From Streptomonospora alba (GTDB lineage Bacteria; Actinomycetota; Actinomycetes; Streptosporangiales; Streptosporangiaceae), in contig NZ_JROO01000018.1 of NCBI RefSeq assembly GCF_000826685.1, positions 62,001 to 126,000 on the forward strand: DNA of 64,000 nucleotides, given 5' to 3'. The first letter of the stretch is position 1, and each line of letters opens with the position of its first letter. Of the stretch, positions 28,776 to 39,693 are shown one piece after another. The position numbers and the translations under genes are program-made. A model generated the notes under the pieces. The model saw only the letters and a list, made by a program, of their open reading frames with translations, had not been told where the DNA came from and did no database searches.

Positions 28776-29142
28776 CTCGGCGTACTTTCCACACGGGGGA
28801 CGGTGCGGGACGGCGCCGCCGCCCCGGCGATTCACTTCGGAGCGTAGCCCTTCGGCGGTCACCCGGCAGCAAGGCGTGGCCGGAGCGGCCGGAATCGGCT
28901 ACCGGAGGTTCGGTGCGCGCTTCCCCGGGCGGCGGAGGCCGCTGCCGACGGTCGAGGGGACCGACTCCCACCGCCACCTTTACGATGTAGATTTTCTGTG
29001 CTGCTGGGGTGGCACCGACGCCCCGACACACAAGCGGCGGCCGCCGGCCCCGCAGCAGCATGCTGCGGGGCCGGCGGCCGCCTCGCCGTCGTGCCGGGTC
29101 CGCGCCCGCCCCTGGTGCGGCGCGGACGCGGATCCGGACGGG
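28776..29142. other. Intergenic region between gcvP and the TPR gene
   Basis: 367 nt with no gene. It contains the strong gcvP terminator hairpin (29036-29082) and a short AT-rich patch around 28978-28998 that could be the TPR gene's promoter on the minus strand. Confidence 0.5.
29036..29082 (-). terminator. Terminator hairpin after gcvP
   Basis: A perfect 22-bp inverted repeat (29036-29057 with 29061-29082) with a 3-nt loop begins 60 nt beyond the gcvP stop. It is the strongest hairpin in the window. No T-tract follows. Confidence 0.85.
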
Positions 29143-32067
<2,925 letters not shown>

Positions 32068-32118
32068 GGAGACCTCCTGGTCGCTGTGCCGCAGTGCGGC
32101 TGCTCCTGTCTGGTCTCC
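32068..32118 (-). promoter_or_regulatory. Possible Shine-Dalgarno-masking helix of gcvP
   Basis: In the gcvP leader, GGAGACC (plus positions 32112-32118) can pair with GGTCTCC (32068-32074), which overlaps the AGGAGG ribosome site just before the ATG. A 6-bp hairpin (GCCGCA/TGCGGC) sits inside the loop. This would fit translational control by the upstream glycine aptamer. Confidence 0.5.
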
Positions 32119-32185
32119 CCCTCTGTCGCTCACGGCCCGGGGGCCGAGGCGGCATGTCTCGCCTACCGCTCCAGAGTGGCCTCCT

Positions 32186-32267
32186 CCACGCGGTCCTTGG
32201 TGCCTGAGAGGTTACTGGGGAGTGTTGCCCCGTCGGCGCCCCGCTGATGGGGGTCTCTCCCGCGTGG
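32186..32267 (-). promoter_or_regulatory. Glycine riboswitch aptamer
   Basis: On the minus strand the sequence reads GCGGGAGAGACC, then GGCGCCGACGGGGCAA and CTCTCAGGCACCAAGGACCG, the conserved core of the glycine aptamer. P1 is 8 bp of perfect pairing between 32260-32267 and 32186-32193. Only one full aptamer is visible; a CACTCTGGAG fragment just downstream resembles the beginning of the second aptamer of tandem forms. It should raise gcvP expression when glycine is plentiful. Confidence 0.93.
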
Positions 32268-32564
32268 TATCGACGGCCGGATGTGGTGTCGACTGCTGTG
32301 TTCAGTTGTGGGTGGTCCATTATCTACGGCGCCGGCGCGCCGTAGGCGGCGGGGGCGCTCCTGCGGGCTCTACCCGGACGCGGCCTGCCGCATCGCCTCC
32401 ACCACACGTATCGACGTTACTGGATCCCGACGTCTCCGTGGAGTGGCCGCGACCGGACACGCGTCACACCCGCGACACGCGGCGCGGATCCGCGGGCGCA
32501 TCGCGTTCGCAGGCGGGCGGACCTCGGCGCCGACGCGGACGGCAGGCGCCGGAGGCGGGGCGGC
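32268..32564. other. Region between the glycine riboswitch and the merR gene
   Basis: About 300 nt with no gene. It must hold the gcvP promoter on the minus strand. I see no convincing terminator after the merR stop. Confidence 0.4.
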
Positions 32565-33161
32565 TCAGCCGGTCTTGCGTTCGCGCCGACGCCGCGCCAG
32601 CTCGTCGGCCGGCCGGGCCTGGGGGCTCAGCGGCCCGCTCAGCTCCTCGCCGGGGACTTCGCCGAGAGCGCCTTCGAGCTCGCGCCAGACGCGTCCCAGC
32701 GCGATGCCGAAGACCCCCTGTCCGCCCTGCATCAGGTCGACCACCTCGTCGGGCGAGGTGCACTCGTAGACGCTGACTCCGTCGCTCATCAGGGTGATCT
32801 GGGCGAGATCGGCGGTCCCGCGGTAGCGCAGGTGGTCCACGGCGGGACGGATCTGCTGCAGGGAGATGCCGGTGTCCAGCAGGCGCTTGACGACCTTGAG
32901 CAGCAGGACGTCGCGGGAGTCGTACAGCGCGGGCCGACCCTCCTCAGACTGCACGCTGGGGCCCACCAGGCCGGTGCGGGCCCAGTAGTCGAGTTGCCGA
33001 TAGGTGATTCCGGCGGCCGCACACGCCGTGGGGCCGCGATAACCGACGTCCATAGGCAGCGCCACCACGTCCTCTTCGCACAGCAGGCCCTGCTCCCCAG
33101 CTCGCCGTATCGCTGTATGCCTGAGAGCGGAGGTTTGCTGCTCACCGCTAGTAACCGCCAC
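32565..33161 (-). CDS. MerR-family transcriptional regulator (Rv1828/Rv1830-like)
   Basis: 198 aa. The winged HTH reads GYRGPTACAAAGITYRQLDY, WARTGLVGPSVQ and LYDSRDVLLLKVVKRLLDTG; the C-terminal domain SLQQIRPAVDHLRYRG, LMSDGVSVYECTSPDEVVDL and GGQGVFGIALGRVW matches the group of MerR proteins that neighbour gcvP and garA in mycobacteria. No metal-binding Cys pair is evident. The frame extends to 33236, but GGAGG lies 6 nt before GTG 33161, which I take as start. Only one of the two mycobacterial MerR paralogues is present here. Confidence 0.88.
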   Translation of the reverse strand: MAVTSGEQQTSALRHTAIRRAGEQGLLCEEDVVALPMDVGYRGPTACAAAGITYRQLDYWARTGLVGPSVQSEEGRPALYDSRDVLLLKVVKRLLDTGISLQQIRPAVDHLRYRGTADLAQITLMSDGVSVYECTSPDEVVDLMQGGQGVFGIALGRVWRELEGALGEVPGEELSGPLSPQARPADELARRRRERKTG

Positions 33162-33600
33162 GCCGAACCTCCGGCTCCTCGGCCCACGGCGGTTTGACAG
33201 GGGGCATGAAGGGTGCGCCGCGGGTTCCTTCGACAATGAAGGTAAGCCGGTCGCACGGACAGCGTCAACGACACCCTCCGGCGCGTCGCGGAACCTCTTT
33301 CATCGCCGCCGAGCCTTCATGCCGTCCATCCGCAAGCCTAAGGCCCCCAGAGCCGGCGGGCGACGGTCACGCGACCGTGACCTGCACCGGAACCGGAACG
33401 CCGCCCGCGCGGCGCTTTGATCACGCTCCGGTCACGCGCCCGAGCCGGCGACACGCCACCCCGCCCGGCGCGCCGCGGCACCGACCGGGCCACCCGGTCG
33501 GCGGCGGGCGCTCGGCGCGTTCGCGCCTGCGCGGCGAGCCGCCCCCCGGTCGCGCACGCGCGTTGCCGCCCCCCGCCCGCATGCCGGTAGGCTCCCGCGA
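33162..33600. other. Divergent intergenic region between merR and the 33.6-kb membrane gene
   Basis: 439 nt without a convincing gene. An inverted repeat GGTCACG-CGAC-CGTGACC lies at 33365-33382, with a second GGTCACGCG copy near 33430. It could be an operator or a small hairpin. Confidence 0.4.
33588..33593 (+). promoter_or_regulatory. Putative leaderless -10 element of the membrane-protein gene
   Basis: TAGGCT, 7 nt before ATG 33601; no Shine-Dalgarno is visible. Confidence 0.45.
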
Positions 33601-34119
33601 ATGCGAGCACACGACGAGCAGCGCGGTCCGGCCGTGCTGCGCCGCGCCCGCGTGCTGCTGTGGATCCAGCTGGCGGCGGGGATCGCGGCCTTCGCCGCAA
33701 GCGCCGGCCTGCTGTGGATCGGCGGGCAGGCGACCCGGGTCACCGCGTGGTGGAGTGCCGCGGGCCCGCTGGTCATCGTCGCCGCGGCCGTGGCGCTGCT
33801 GCTGTACCTGCCGTTGGCCCGACGGCCGCGGCGCGGGGTGCTGGTGGCGGTGCTGCTCCTGCCGGCCGCCTTCGACGTGGGCGACTCCCTGGCCGGATTC
33901 GTCCCGGACGGACTCTCCGAGCGCGGATTCGGCTGGTTCGCCTACACCTCCGCACCCGCCGCGCTGCTGCGGTTCTTCCTGCCCCTGATGGACGCCGCCC
34001 TGCTGGCCGCGATGGCGGGCAACCTGATCGCCGTGGCCAACGCCGTCCAACTGATCCTGCCCTCCGCCCGCCCGGCCTTCCGCACAGCCGCCTCGGACGA
34101 CACGCCGCCGCCCGCCTGA
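33601..34119 (+). CDS. Four-helix membrane protein, unknown function
   Basis: 172 aa with four hydrophobic segments: about 17-42 (LLWIQLAAGIAAFAASAGLL), 51-72 (GPLVIVAAAVALLLYLPLA), 79-96 and 120-152 (LLRFFLPLMDAALLAAMAGN). The C-terminus is short and hydrophilic. I do not recognise the family. It stands between merR and the alditol oxidase gene and starts with a leaderless-type -10 element. Confidence 0.65.
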   Translation: MRAHDEQRGPAVLRRARVLLWIQLAAGIAAFAASAGLLWIGGQATRVTAWWSAAGPLVIVAAAVALLLYLPLARRPRRGVLVAVLLLPAAFDVGDSLAGFVPDGLSERGFGWFAYTSAPAALLRFFLPLMDAALLAAMAGNLIAVANAVQLILPSARPAFRTAASDDTPPPA

Positions 34120-34281
34120 GCGCGACGCCTCGGCCCCGCCCGTGCGGAGCACGGCAGCCCTGGGTGCCGCCGCCCCCGACCCGCGCGACGGAGCCCGCAG
34201 CCGCGTCTGGTAACTGTGGTGGCTGCCTACACCGGGCGGCCTCGACCCGCCCGATCCATCCACCCCGGGAAGGGGCCGAAG

Positions 34282-35553
34282 GTGAATCGGCGGACCACGA
34301 ACTGGGCGGGCAACATCGGCTTCACCGCCGAACGCCTCCACCACCCCTCCACCGTCGCCGAACTGCAGGCGATCGTCGCCGGCACCGAGCGGGCCCGCGC
34401 CCTCGGCAGCGGGCACTCCTTCAACGCGGTCGCCGACACCGCCGGCGCGCTGGTTTCACTCGCGCACCTGCCGCGCACCAGGGAACTGGACACCGCGACC
34501 GGCAGGGTGCAGGTGGGTGCGGGCGTACGCTACGCCGAGCTGGCCCAGTGGCTCCAGGAGCGCGGCCGCTCCCTGCACAACCTGGGATCGCTCCCCCACA
34601 TCTCGGTGGCGGGCTCCTGCGCAACCGCCACCCACGGCTCCGGTGACGCCAACGGCAACCTCGCCACAGCCGTGGACGGGCTGGAGCTGGTGACGGCCGA
34701 GGGCGACCTGGTGGCTCTGAGCCGCGAGGAGCACGGCGCCGACTTCGACGGCATGGTGGCCTCCCTGGGCGCGCTGGGCGTGGTGACCTCGATGACGCTT
34801 CGCACCGCGCCCGAGTTCGACGTCACCCAGCGGGTCTATGAGGACTTGCCGCTGGAGGCGCTGGACGACCACTTCGACGCGATCACCGGCGCCGCCTACA
34901 GCGTCAGCCTGTTCACCCGTTGGCGCGACCCGGTCATCGACCAGGTGTGGGTCAAGCACCGCGTCGGCGACGCCCCGCGCGGGGGCGAGGAGTCGGGCTT
35001 CTTCGGCGCGCGGCCGGCGGCCGGCCCGCGCCACCCCGTTCCGGAGATGGCCGCCGAGAACTGCACCGAGCAGATGGGGGTGGCGGGCCCGTGGTCGGAG
35101 CGCCTGCCGCACTTCCGCCCGGGTTCGCCGCCCAGCAGCGCCGGCGAGGAGCTGCAGGCGGAGTACCTGCTTCCGCGCGCCCAGGCGGTGGCGGCGCTGC
35201 GGGCGCTGGAACCGCTGCGCGAGCGCATCGCCCCGGTCCTGCAGATCAACGAGATCCGCACCATCGCCGCCGACGAGCTGTGGCTGAGCCCGAGCTACCG
35301 CCAGGACACCGCGGCCTTCCACTTCACCCTGGTGCCCGACACCGCCGCGGTGCTTCCGGTGCTGAGGCTGATGGAGGAGCGCCTGGCCCCCTTCGGCGCC
35401 GTCCCGCACTGGGGCAAGCTGTTCACGCTACCGCCCGAAGCACTGCGCGAGCGCTACAGCCGCCTGCCGGACTTCGCTGCGCTGGCCCGCCGCTTCGACC
35501 CCGGCGGCAAGTTCGCCAACGCCTTCCTGCGCGAGTACGTCTTCGGCGATTGA
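34282..35553 (+). CDS. Alditol oxidase-like FAD enzyme
   Basis: 423 aa. N-terminal FAD domain with TNWAGNIGFTAERLHHPSTV and LGSGHSFNAVADTAGALVSL; the His in GSGHSF is the covalent FAD attachment site of this group. VGAGVRYAELAQWLQERG, LGSLPHISVAGSCATATHGS and SLGALGVVTSMTLR are also typical, and the C-terminus reads HWGKLFTLPPEALRERYSRL then FANAFLREYV. These VAO-type flavoenzymes oxidise polyols such as xylitol or sorbitol using oxygen. I start at GTG 34282 (GAAGGGG upstream), which matches the AldO N-terminus. Confidence 0.88.
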   Translation: MNRRTTNWAGNIGFTAERLHHPSTVAELQAIVAGTERARALGSGHSFNAVADTAGALVSLAHLPRTRELDTATGRVQVGAGVRYAELAQWLQERGRSLHNLGSLPHISVAGSCATATHGSGDANGNLATAVDGLELVTAEGDLVALSREEHGADFDGMVASLGALGVVTSMTLRTAPEFDVTQRVYEDLPLEALDDHFDAITGAAYSVSLFTRWRDPVIDQVWVKHRVGDAPRGGEESGFFGARPAAGPRHPVPEMAAENCTEQMGVAGPWSERLPHFRPGSPPSSAGEELQAEYLLPRAQAVAALRALEPLRERIAPVLQINEIRTIAADELWLSPSYRQDTAAFHFTLVPDTAAVLPVLRLMEERLAPFGAVPHWGKLFTLPPEALRERYSRLPDFAALARRFDPGGKFANAFLREYVFGD

Positions 35554-35645
35554 GGTCGGGAACCGCAGGGCCCGCATGAGGGCGGTCGGGGACGGCTCCC
35601 GGCGGTTCCTTCTCCACCGCCGAGGGCGGGCGTCCCCGGCCCCCG

Positions 35646-36551
35646 CTACAACCGCTCGATGGCGCGGCGGGGCGAGCGGGCGTGGCGGCCGATGTCGCGC
35701 CAGGGGTCGCTGTCGGCGCGCTCGGCGAAGGTGCGCACGGTCCACCGCTGTGCCGAGTCCACCCCCTCCAGTTCCTCCCACGACAGCGGGGTCGCCACGG
35801 GCGCGCCGGGCAGCGCGCGCACCGAGTACGGCGCCACCGCCAGCTGGGCGTAGCCGTTGCGCAGGTAGTCCAGGAACAGCCGCCCGCCGCGCCGCTGCTT
35901 GCGCAGCAGGGTCGTCAGCTCGTCCGGACGCCGGCGGGCGACCAGCTCGGCGATCACGTGGGCGAAGTCGCGGGCCTGTGCGGCGTCGATCTCGGGGCGG
36001 ATGGGGACCACCACGTGCAGCCCGCGCGATCCCGTCGTCATCGGGTAGGCGGCCAGCCCCAGGCCCTCCAGCACCTCGCGGACGTCGTGGGCCGCGCGGC
36101 GCACCGCCGCGAAGTCGTCGCCGGGCGGGTCCAGGTCGATGATCAGCCGGTCGGGGGTGTCGACGTCGGGCGCCCGGCTCAGCCACGGGTGCAGCGTGAT
36201 GGCGGCCTGGTCCGCCAGCCACACCAGGGTCGCGGCGTCGTCGCAGACGAGCATCTCGGTCTCGGCGCCGCCGCCGTCCTTGGGTACGCGCACCGAGCCC
36301 GCCCAGGAGGGTGCGTGGGAGGGGCGGTTCTTGACGTAGAACCCGCCCTCGGGGTCGCCGATGCCGTGCGGATAGCGCTGCATGGCCAGCGGACGCCCGC
36401 GCAGATGGCGCACCATCGGCTCGGCGACCGCGCGGTAGTGCTCGGCGAGTTCGCGCTTGGTGACCCCGCCGGGCTCGAACAGCTCCTTGTCGGGTTTGCC
36501 GATGCGGACCCGGCGCCGGCCCACCCGCCATATCAGCGCTTCCCCGTTCAC
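35646..36551 (-). CDS. Stand-alone LigD-type NHEJ polymerase/primase
   Basis: 301 aa. Matches the polymerase domain of LigD (archaeo-eukaryotic primase fold): GKPDKELFEPGGVTKRELAE, YHRA-type AMQRYPHGIGDPEGGFYVKN, LIIDLDPPGDDF with the two catalytic Asp, TTGSRGLHVVVPI and FLDYLRNGYAQLAVAPYSVR. It fills gaps at DNA breaks, preferring ribonucleotides. The start is GTG 36551 with GGGGGGAG upstream. It is divergent from ku (101 nt apart); a ligase gene lies beyond ku, so LigD functions are split between genes. Confidence 0.94.
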   Translation of the reverse strand: MNGEALIWRVGRRRVRIGKPDKELFEPGGVTKRELAEHYRAVAEPMVRHLRGRPLAMQRYPHGIGDPEGGFYVKNRPSHAPSWAGSVRVPKDGGGAETEMLVCDDAATLVWLADQAAITLHPWLSRAPDVDTPDRLIIDLDPPGDDFAAVRRAAHDVREVLEGLGLAAYPMTTGSRGLHVVVPIRPEIDAAQARDFAHVIAELVARRRPDELTTLLRKQRRGGRLFLDYLRNGYAQLAVAPYSVRALPGAPVATPLSWEELEGVDSAQRWTVRTFAERADSDPWRDIGRHARSPRRAIERL

Positions 36552-36652
36552 CGCGCTCCCCCCGTTCGTGTGTGTCTTTACTCGCTGTCTGCGGCGTTTT
36601 ACCTGCTAACGGGCACTATGGGAGGTAGGTCCGAGCGGAAGGAGGCACACCG

Positions 36653-37792
36653 ATGGCCTCTCCGGTGTGGAAGGGAACCTTGAGTTTCGGGCTGGTGAGC
36701 CTGCCCGTCGGGCTGTTCAGCGCCCGCCAGCGCCACGGAACGCGCTTCCATCAGTTTCAGCGCGGAACCTCCGACCGGATCCGCTACCGGCGGGTCAACG
36801 AGCGCACGGGCGACGAGGTCGGCTCGTCGGAGATCGTGCGCGGCACCCAGGCCGAGGCGTCGAGCTCCGATGAGTACATCATCGTGGAGCCCTCCGAGCT
36901 GGAGGAGATCGCGCCGGGGCGGTCGAGCTCGCTGGAGATCAGCGCGTTCGTACCGGCCGGCGACGTCGAGGCGCTGTGGTACGACTCCGCCTACTACGTC
37001 GCGCCCGACTCCAAGGGCTCGGCCAAGCCCTACCGGCTGCTGTGCCAGGCTCTGGAGCGATCGGGGCGCCTGGGCCTGACCACGCTGGTGATGCGCGAGC
37101 GCCAGCACCTGGCGGTGGTGGGGCCTCAAAACGGCGTGCTGACGCTGAGCACGCTGTGGTGGGCCGACGAGGTCCGCGATCCGGAGGAGACGCTGCCCAA
37201 CATCCCCAGCGCCGACCTGGGCGAGCGCGACCTGGAGCTGGCCGAGCAGCTGATCGGCGCGATGGCCGACGAGTGGCGGCCCGAGGACTACACCGACGAC
37301 TACCAGGAGCGCATCGACGAGCTGATCCGCGCCAAGAGCGCGGGCGAGCGGGTGCGCTACGCCGAGGAGGGGCCGCCTCCCGAGACCAACGTCGTGGAGC
37401 TGACCGAGGCGCTGCGCGCCAGCCTGCGCAGCGGCGAGGAGAGCGCCGACCGGGGCTCGGGCGCCGGGGCCGGGGGCCGCCGCTCGGCCCCGGCCGGCGG
37501 CGGGAAGGCCAAGGCTTCGGCCTCCGGTGGCGGGAAGGCCACGGGCTCGGCCTCCGGGGGCGGCAAGGCCAAGGGCTCGGCCGCCGGGGGCGGGGGCGGC
37601 GGCCGCTCGCCGGGGCGGGGCGGCGCGCCTCCCGAGCCGCGCGAGGCACCGGTGTCGGAGCTGTCCAAGCGCGATCTGTCCCGCCTGGCCTCGGAGCTGG
37701 ACGTCCCGGGCCGCTCGAAGATGGACCGCCGGGAGCTGGAGGAGGCCGTCGAACGGGCCCGCTCCGAGGGGGCGGCGCGCCCGGCCTCCTGA
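36653..37792 (+). CDS. ku: DNA end-binding protein Ku
   Basis: 379 aa homodimeric end-binding protein of bacterial NHEJ. The core is MASPVWKGTLSFGLVSLPVG, KPYRLLCQALERSGRLGLTT, NIPSADLGERDLELAEQLI and EDYTDDYQERIDELIRAKSA. It is longer than minimal Ku (about 270 aa): residues 270-330 are a Gly/Lys/Ser linker with repeats, and the tail LSKRDLSRLASELDVPGRSK is a SAP/Rho-N-like helical module that probably adds DNA contacts. AAGGAGG precedes the ATG by 7 nt. Confidence 0.97.
   Translation: MASPVWKGTLSFGLVSLPVGLFSARQRHGTRFHQFQRGTSDRIRYRRVNERTGDEVGSSEIVRGTQAEASSSDEYIIVEPSELEEIAPGRSSSLEISAFVPAGDVEALWYDSAYYVAPDSKGSAKPYRLLCQALERSGRLGLTTLVMRERQHLAVVGPQNGVLTLSTLWWADEVRDPEETLPNIPSADLGERDLELAEQLIGAMADEWRPEDYTDDYQERIDELIRAKSAGERVRYAEEGPPPETNVVELTEALRASLRSGEESADRGSGAGAGGRRSAPAGGGKAKASASGGGKATGSASGGGKAKGSAAGGGGGGRSPGRGGAPPEPREAPVSELSKRDLSRLASELDVPGRSKMDRRELEEAVERARSEGAARPAS
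37499..37588 (+). repeat. 30-bp tandem repeat in the Ku linker
   Basis: Three degenerate 30-bp units (37499-37528, 37529-37558, 37559-37588) encode Gly-Lys-Ala-Ser-rich repeats between the Ku core and its C-terminal SAP-like module. Lysines make the linker basic. Confidence 0.85.
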
Positions 37793-37862
37793 CCCGCGGT
37801 GCGGTGCCGCCGCCGGTGCGGCCGCGCCTGGGCGCCTGCGCGCCTCGGGTGCCGGCTCCATC

Positions 37863-38822
37863 TCACTCCTCGATGGACAGGTCGGTGGGCACATCGGCCG
37901 GCGCGAGGTCGGTGCGGGCACGCAGGTAGCCCACGGCGTGGCGCCAGCGCCCCGCCGAGGTGGCCGCGTCCGGCGAGATCTCCACGACCACCTCGGGAAC
38001 GACCCGCACGTACTCGCCTCGGGCCGTGCCCCATCGTGAGGGCAGCCGCTCGGGCCATGGGTGGTCGCCGCCGGAGGGGCGCAGGAGCCCGCCCAGCTCT
38101 CGGCGCTGCGCGGGGGCGAGTTCGCCGCTGCGCCCGACGACCCGCAGCGCCCCGGTCTGGGAGTCGCGCCGGCCCACGATGAGCTCACGCGGATCGCCGG
38201 GCGCGCCGAGCACACCGCCCACGATCGCCTCGGTCGTGATCCGGTGCTTGTACTTCAGCCAGTCGCGCCGACCCGGCCGGTAGCGGCCGCGTCCGTCCTT
38301 GGCGACCAGGCCCTCCACGCCGACGCGCCACATCTGCTCGAACCACTGCCGGGCGACGTCGGGGGCGCTGGTCTGCCAGCCGAGCATGACCGCAGGTTCG
38401 CTCGCGCTGCGCATCAGCTCCTCCAGGCGCCGGCGCCGCTCGTCCAAAGGGCTCGCGGCCAGCTCGGCTCCGCCGAGGCGCAGCAGGTCGAAGACGATGT
38501 AGTGGCAGGGATCGGTGCGCGCCAGCCGCTGGGCGGCCGCGGCTCCCGCGTGGCCGCGGCGCTGCAGCCCGGAGAAGTCGAGCCGGCCTTCGGGCGACCA
38601 GCGCACGATCTCGCCGTCGACCGCGGCCCCTTGGGGCAGTACCGCCTCCAGGGCCGCGGCGACGTCGGGGAACGCGGAGTCGAGCCGCCGGCCCGACCGC
38701 GAGGTCAGGTACACGCCGCCGTCGCGCTCACCTAGGGCGCGGTAGCCGTCCCACTTGGGTTCGTAGCGCCAGTGCGGGCCCTCGGGCAGGCCCTCCGCAG
38801 TGCGCGCGAGCATCGGTTCCAC
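37863..38822 (-). CDS. ATP-dependent DNA ligase (LigC/LigD ligase-domain type)
   Basis: 319 aa. The adenylated lysine is in YEPKWDGYRAL (motif I), followed by LTSRSGRRLDSAF (Ia), AAVDGEIVRW (III), YIVFDLLRLGG, EGLVAKDGRGRYRPGRRDW (IV) and WLKYKHR (V). A C-terminal OB fold (EAIVGGVLGAPG to VVVEISPD) completes the enzyme. It seals nicks with ATP; with the adjacent Ku and LigD-type polymerase it probably finishes end joining. No Shine-Dalgarno is obvious before GTG 38822; ATG at codon 4 is an alternative. Confidence 0.94.
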   Translation of the reverse strand: MEPMLARTAEGLPEGPHWRYEPKWDGYRALGERDGGVYLTSRSGRRLDSAFPDVAAALEAVLPQGAAVDGEIVRWSPEGRLDFSGLQRRGHAGAAAAQRLARTDPCHYIVFDLLRLGGAELAASPLDERRRRLEELMRSASEPAVMLGWQTSAPDVARQWFEQMWRVGVEGLVAKDGRGRYRPGRRDWLKYKHRITTEAIVGGVLGAPGDPRELIVGRRDSQTGALRVVGRSGELAPAQRRELGGLLRPSGGDHPWPERLPSRWGTARGEYVRVVPEVVVEISPDAATSAGRWRHAVGYLRARTDLAPADVPTDLSIEE

Positions 38823-38945
38823 GCAGCGGGAATGCCCACTGAGCGGCCGCGTCAGTGGTGCGCTGGGACGATGTTGGGCCGATGTTGACGCGGCGTTGGC
38901 CCGCTCGGGCGCCGCGGCGGCGCCCGAGCCGAGCGGCGGCGGGGG

Positions 38946-39416
38946 TCAGGTGGTGCGGCCGAAGTCCTCGGGCGAGATCTGGTCGAGGAACTCGCGGAAC
39001 TTCTCGACCTCGTCCTCCTGCTCGTCGGGGATGGGCACGCCGGCTTCCTCCACCACGTCCTCGTGGGCGTAGATGGGCGCACCGGTGCGCAGCGCCAGCG
39101 CGATGGAGTCGGAGGGGCGCGCGCTGACTTCGACCCCGTTGGAGAAGACCAGTTCGGCGTAGAAGATGCCGTCGCTGAGCGAGGTGATGTTGACCGTGGT
39201 CAGGTCGGCGTCCAGCGCGTCGAGCACGTCGCGGAAGAGATCATGGGTCAGCGGACGGGCGGGCATCACACCCTGCTGGGCGAGGGCGATCGCGGTGGCC
39301 TCGACCGCACCGATCCAGATCGGCAGGTAGCGCTCACCGTCGGTTTCCTTGAGCAGGACGATCGGCTGATTCGAGGGCATCTCGACTCGGACGCCGACAA
39401 CCTCCATGTGCTTCAC
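38946..39416 (-). CDS. Bifunctional nuclease family (DUF151) protein
   Basis: 156 aa. Clear DUF151/BFN fold: MEVVGVRVEMPSNQPIVLLK, YLPIWIGAVEATAIALAQQG, RPLTHDLFRDVLDALDADLT, ARPSDSIALALRTGAPIYAH. Homologues are reported as RNase/DNase enzymes but their physiological role is unclear. The gene lies between the NHEJ set and the FHA gene; in mycobacteria the homologue lies in the same gcvP-merR-BFN-garA group. GGAG lies 5 nt before GTG 39416; ATG is codon 4. Confidence 0.93.
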   Translation of the reverse strand: MKHMEVVGVRVEMPSNQPIVLLKETDGERYLPIWIGAVEATAIALAQQGVMPARPLTHDLFRDVLDALDADLTTVNITSLSDGIFYAELVFSNGVEVSARPSDSIALALRTGAPIYAHEDVVEEAGVPIPDEQEDEVEKFREFLDQISPEDFGRTT

Positions 39417-39693
39417 TGCGGCTCCGTCCCACGACTCGTCGTGCCGGAGGGGGCACCCGCCAGGGTGTGCTCTGCTCCGTCTTCTTCACGGTACACCGCC
39501 ACGCCGACAGACGTCCGAGGCAGGTCCGGGGCCGTCGACGCCCGGACCGGACTCCTGCGACCCTCCCCGACACCGCATCTCGGCGACATGACCGCGATGC
39601 CCCGATCGCGCCATCGGTGGCGGTCTTCCCTAAAGGCTCTCCGGTGCGGGGGGCGGGCAAACCTGGTCGGCGCGGCCGAAAGGGCCGCGCGCC

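Noticed and set aside
33365-33382. GGTCACG inverted repeat as a defined operator
   Set aside because: Only 7 bp with one partial copy nearby; no link to a known regulator, so kept only as a note.
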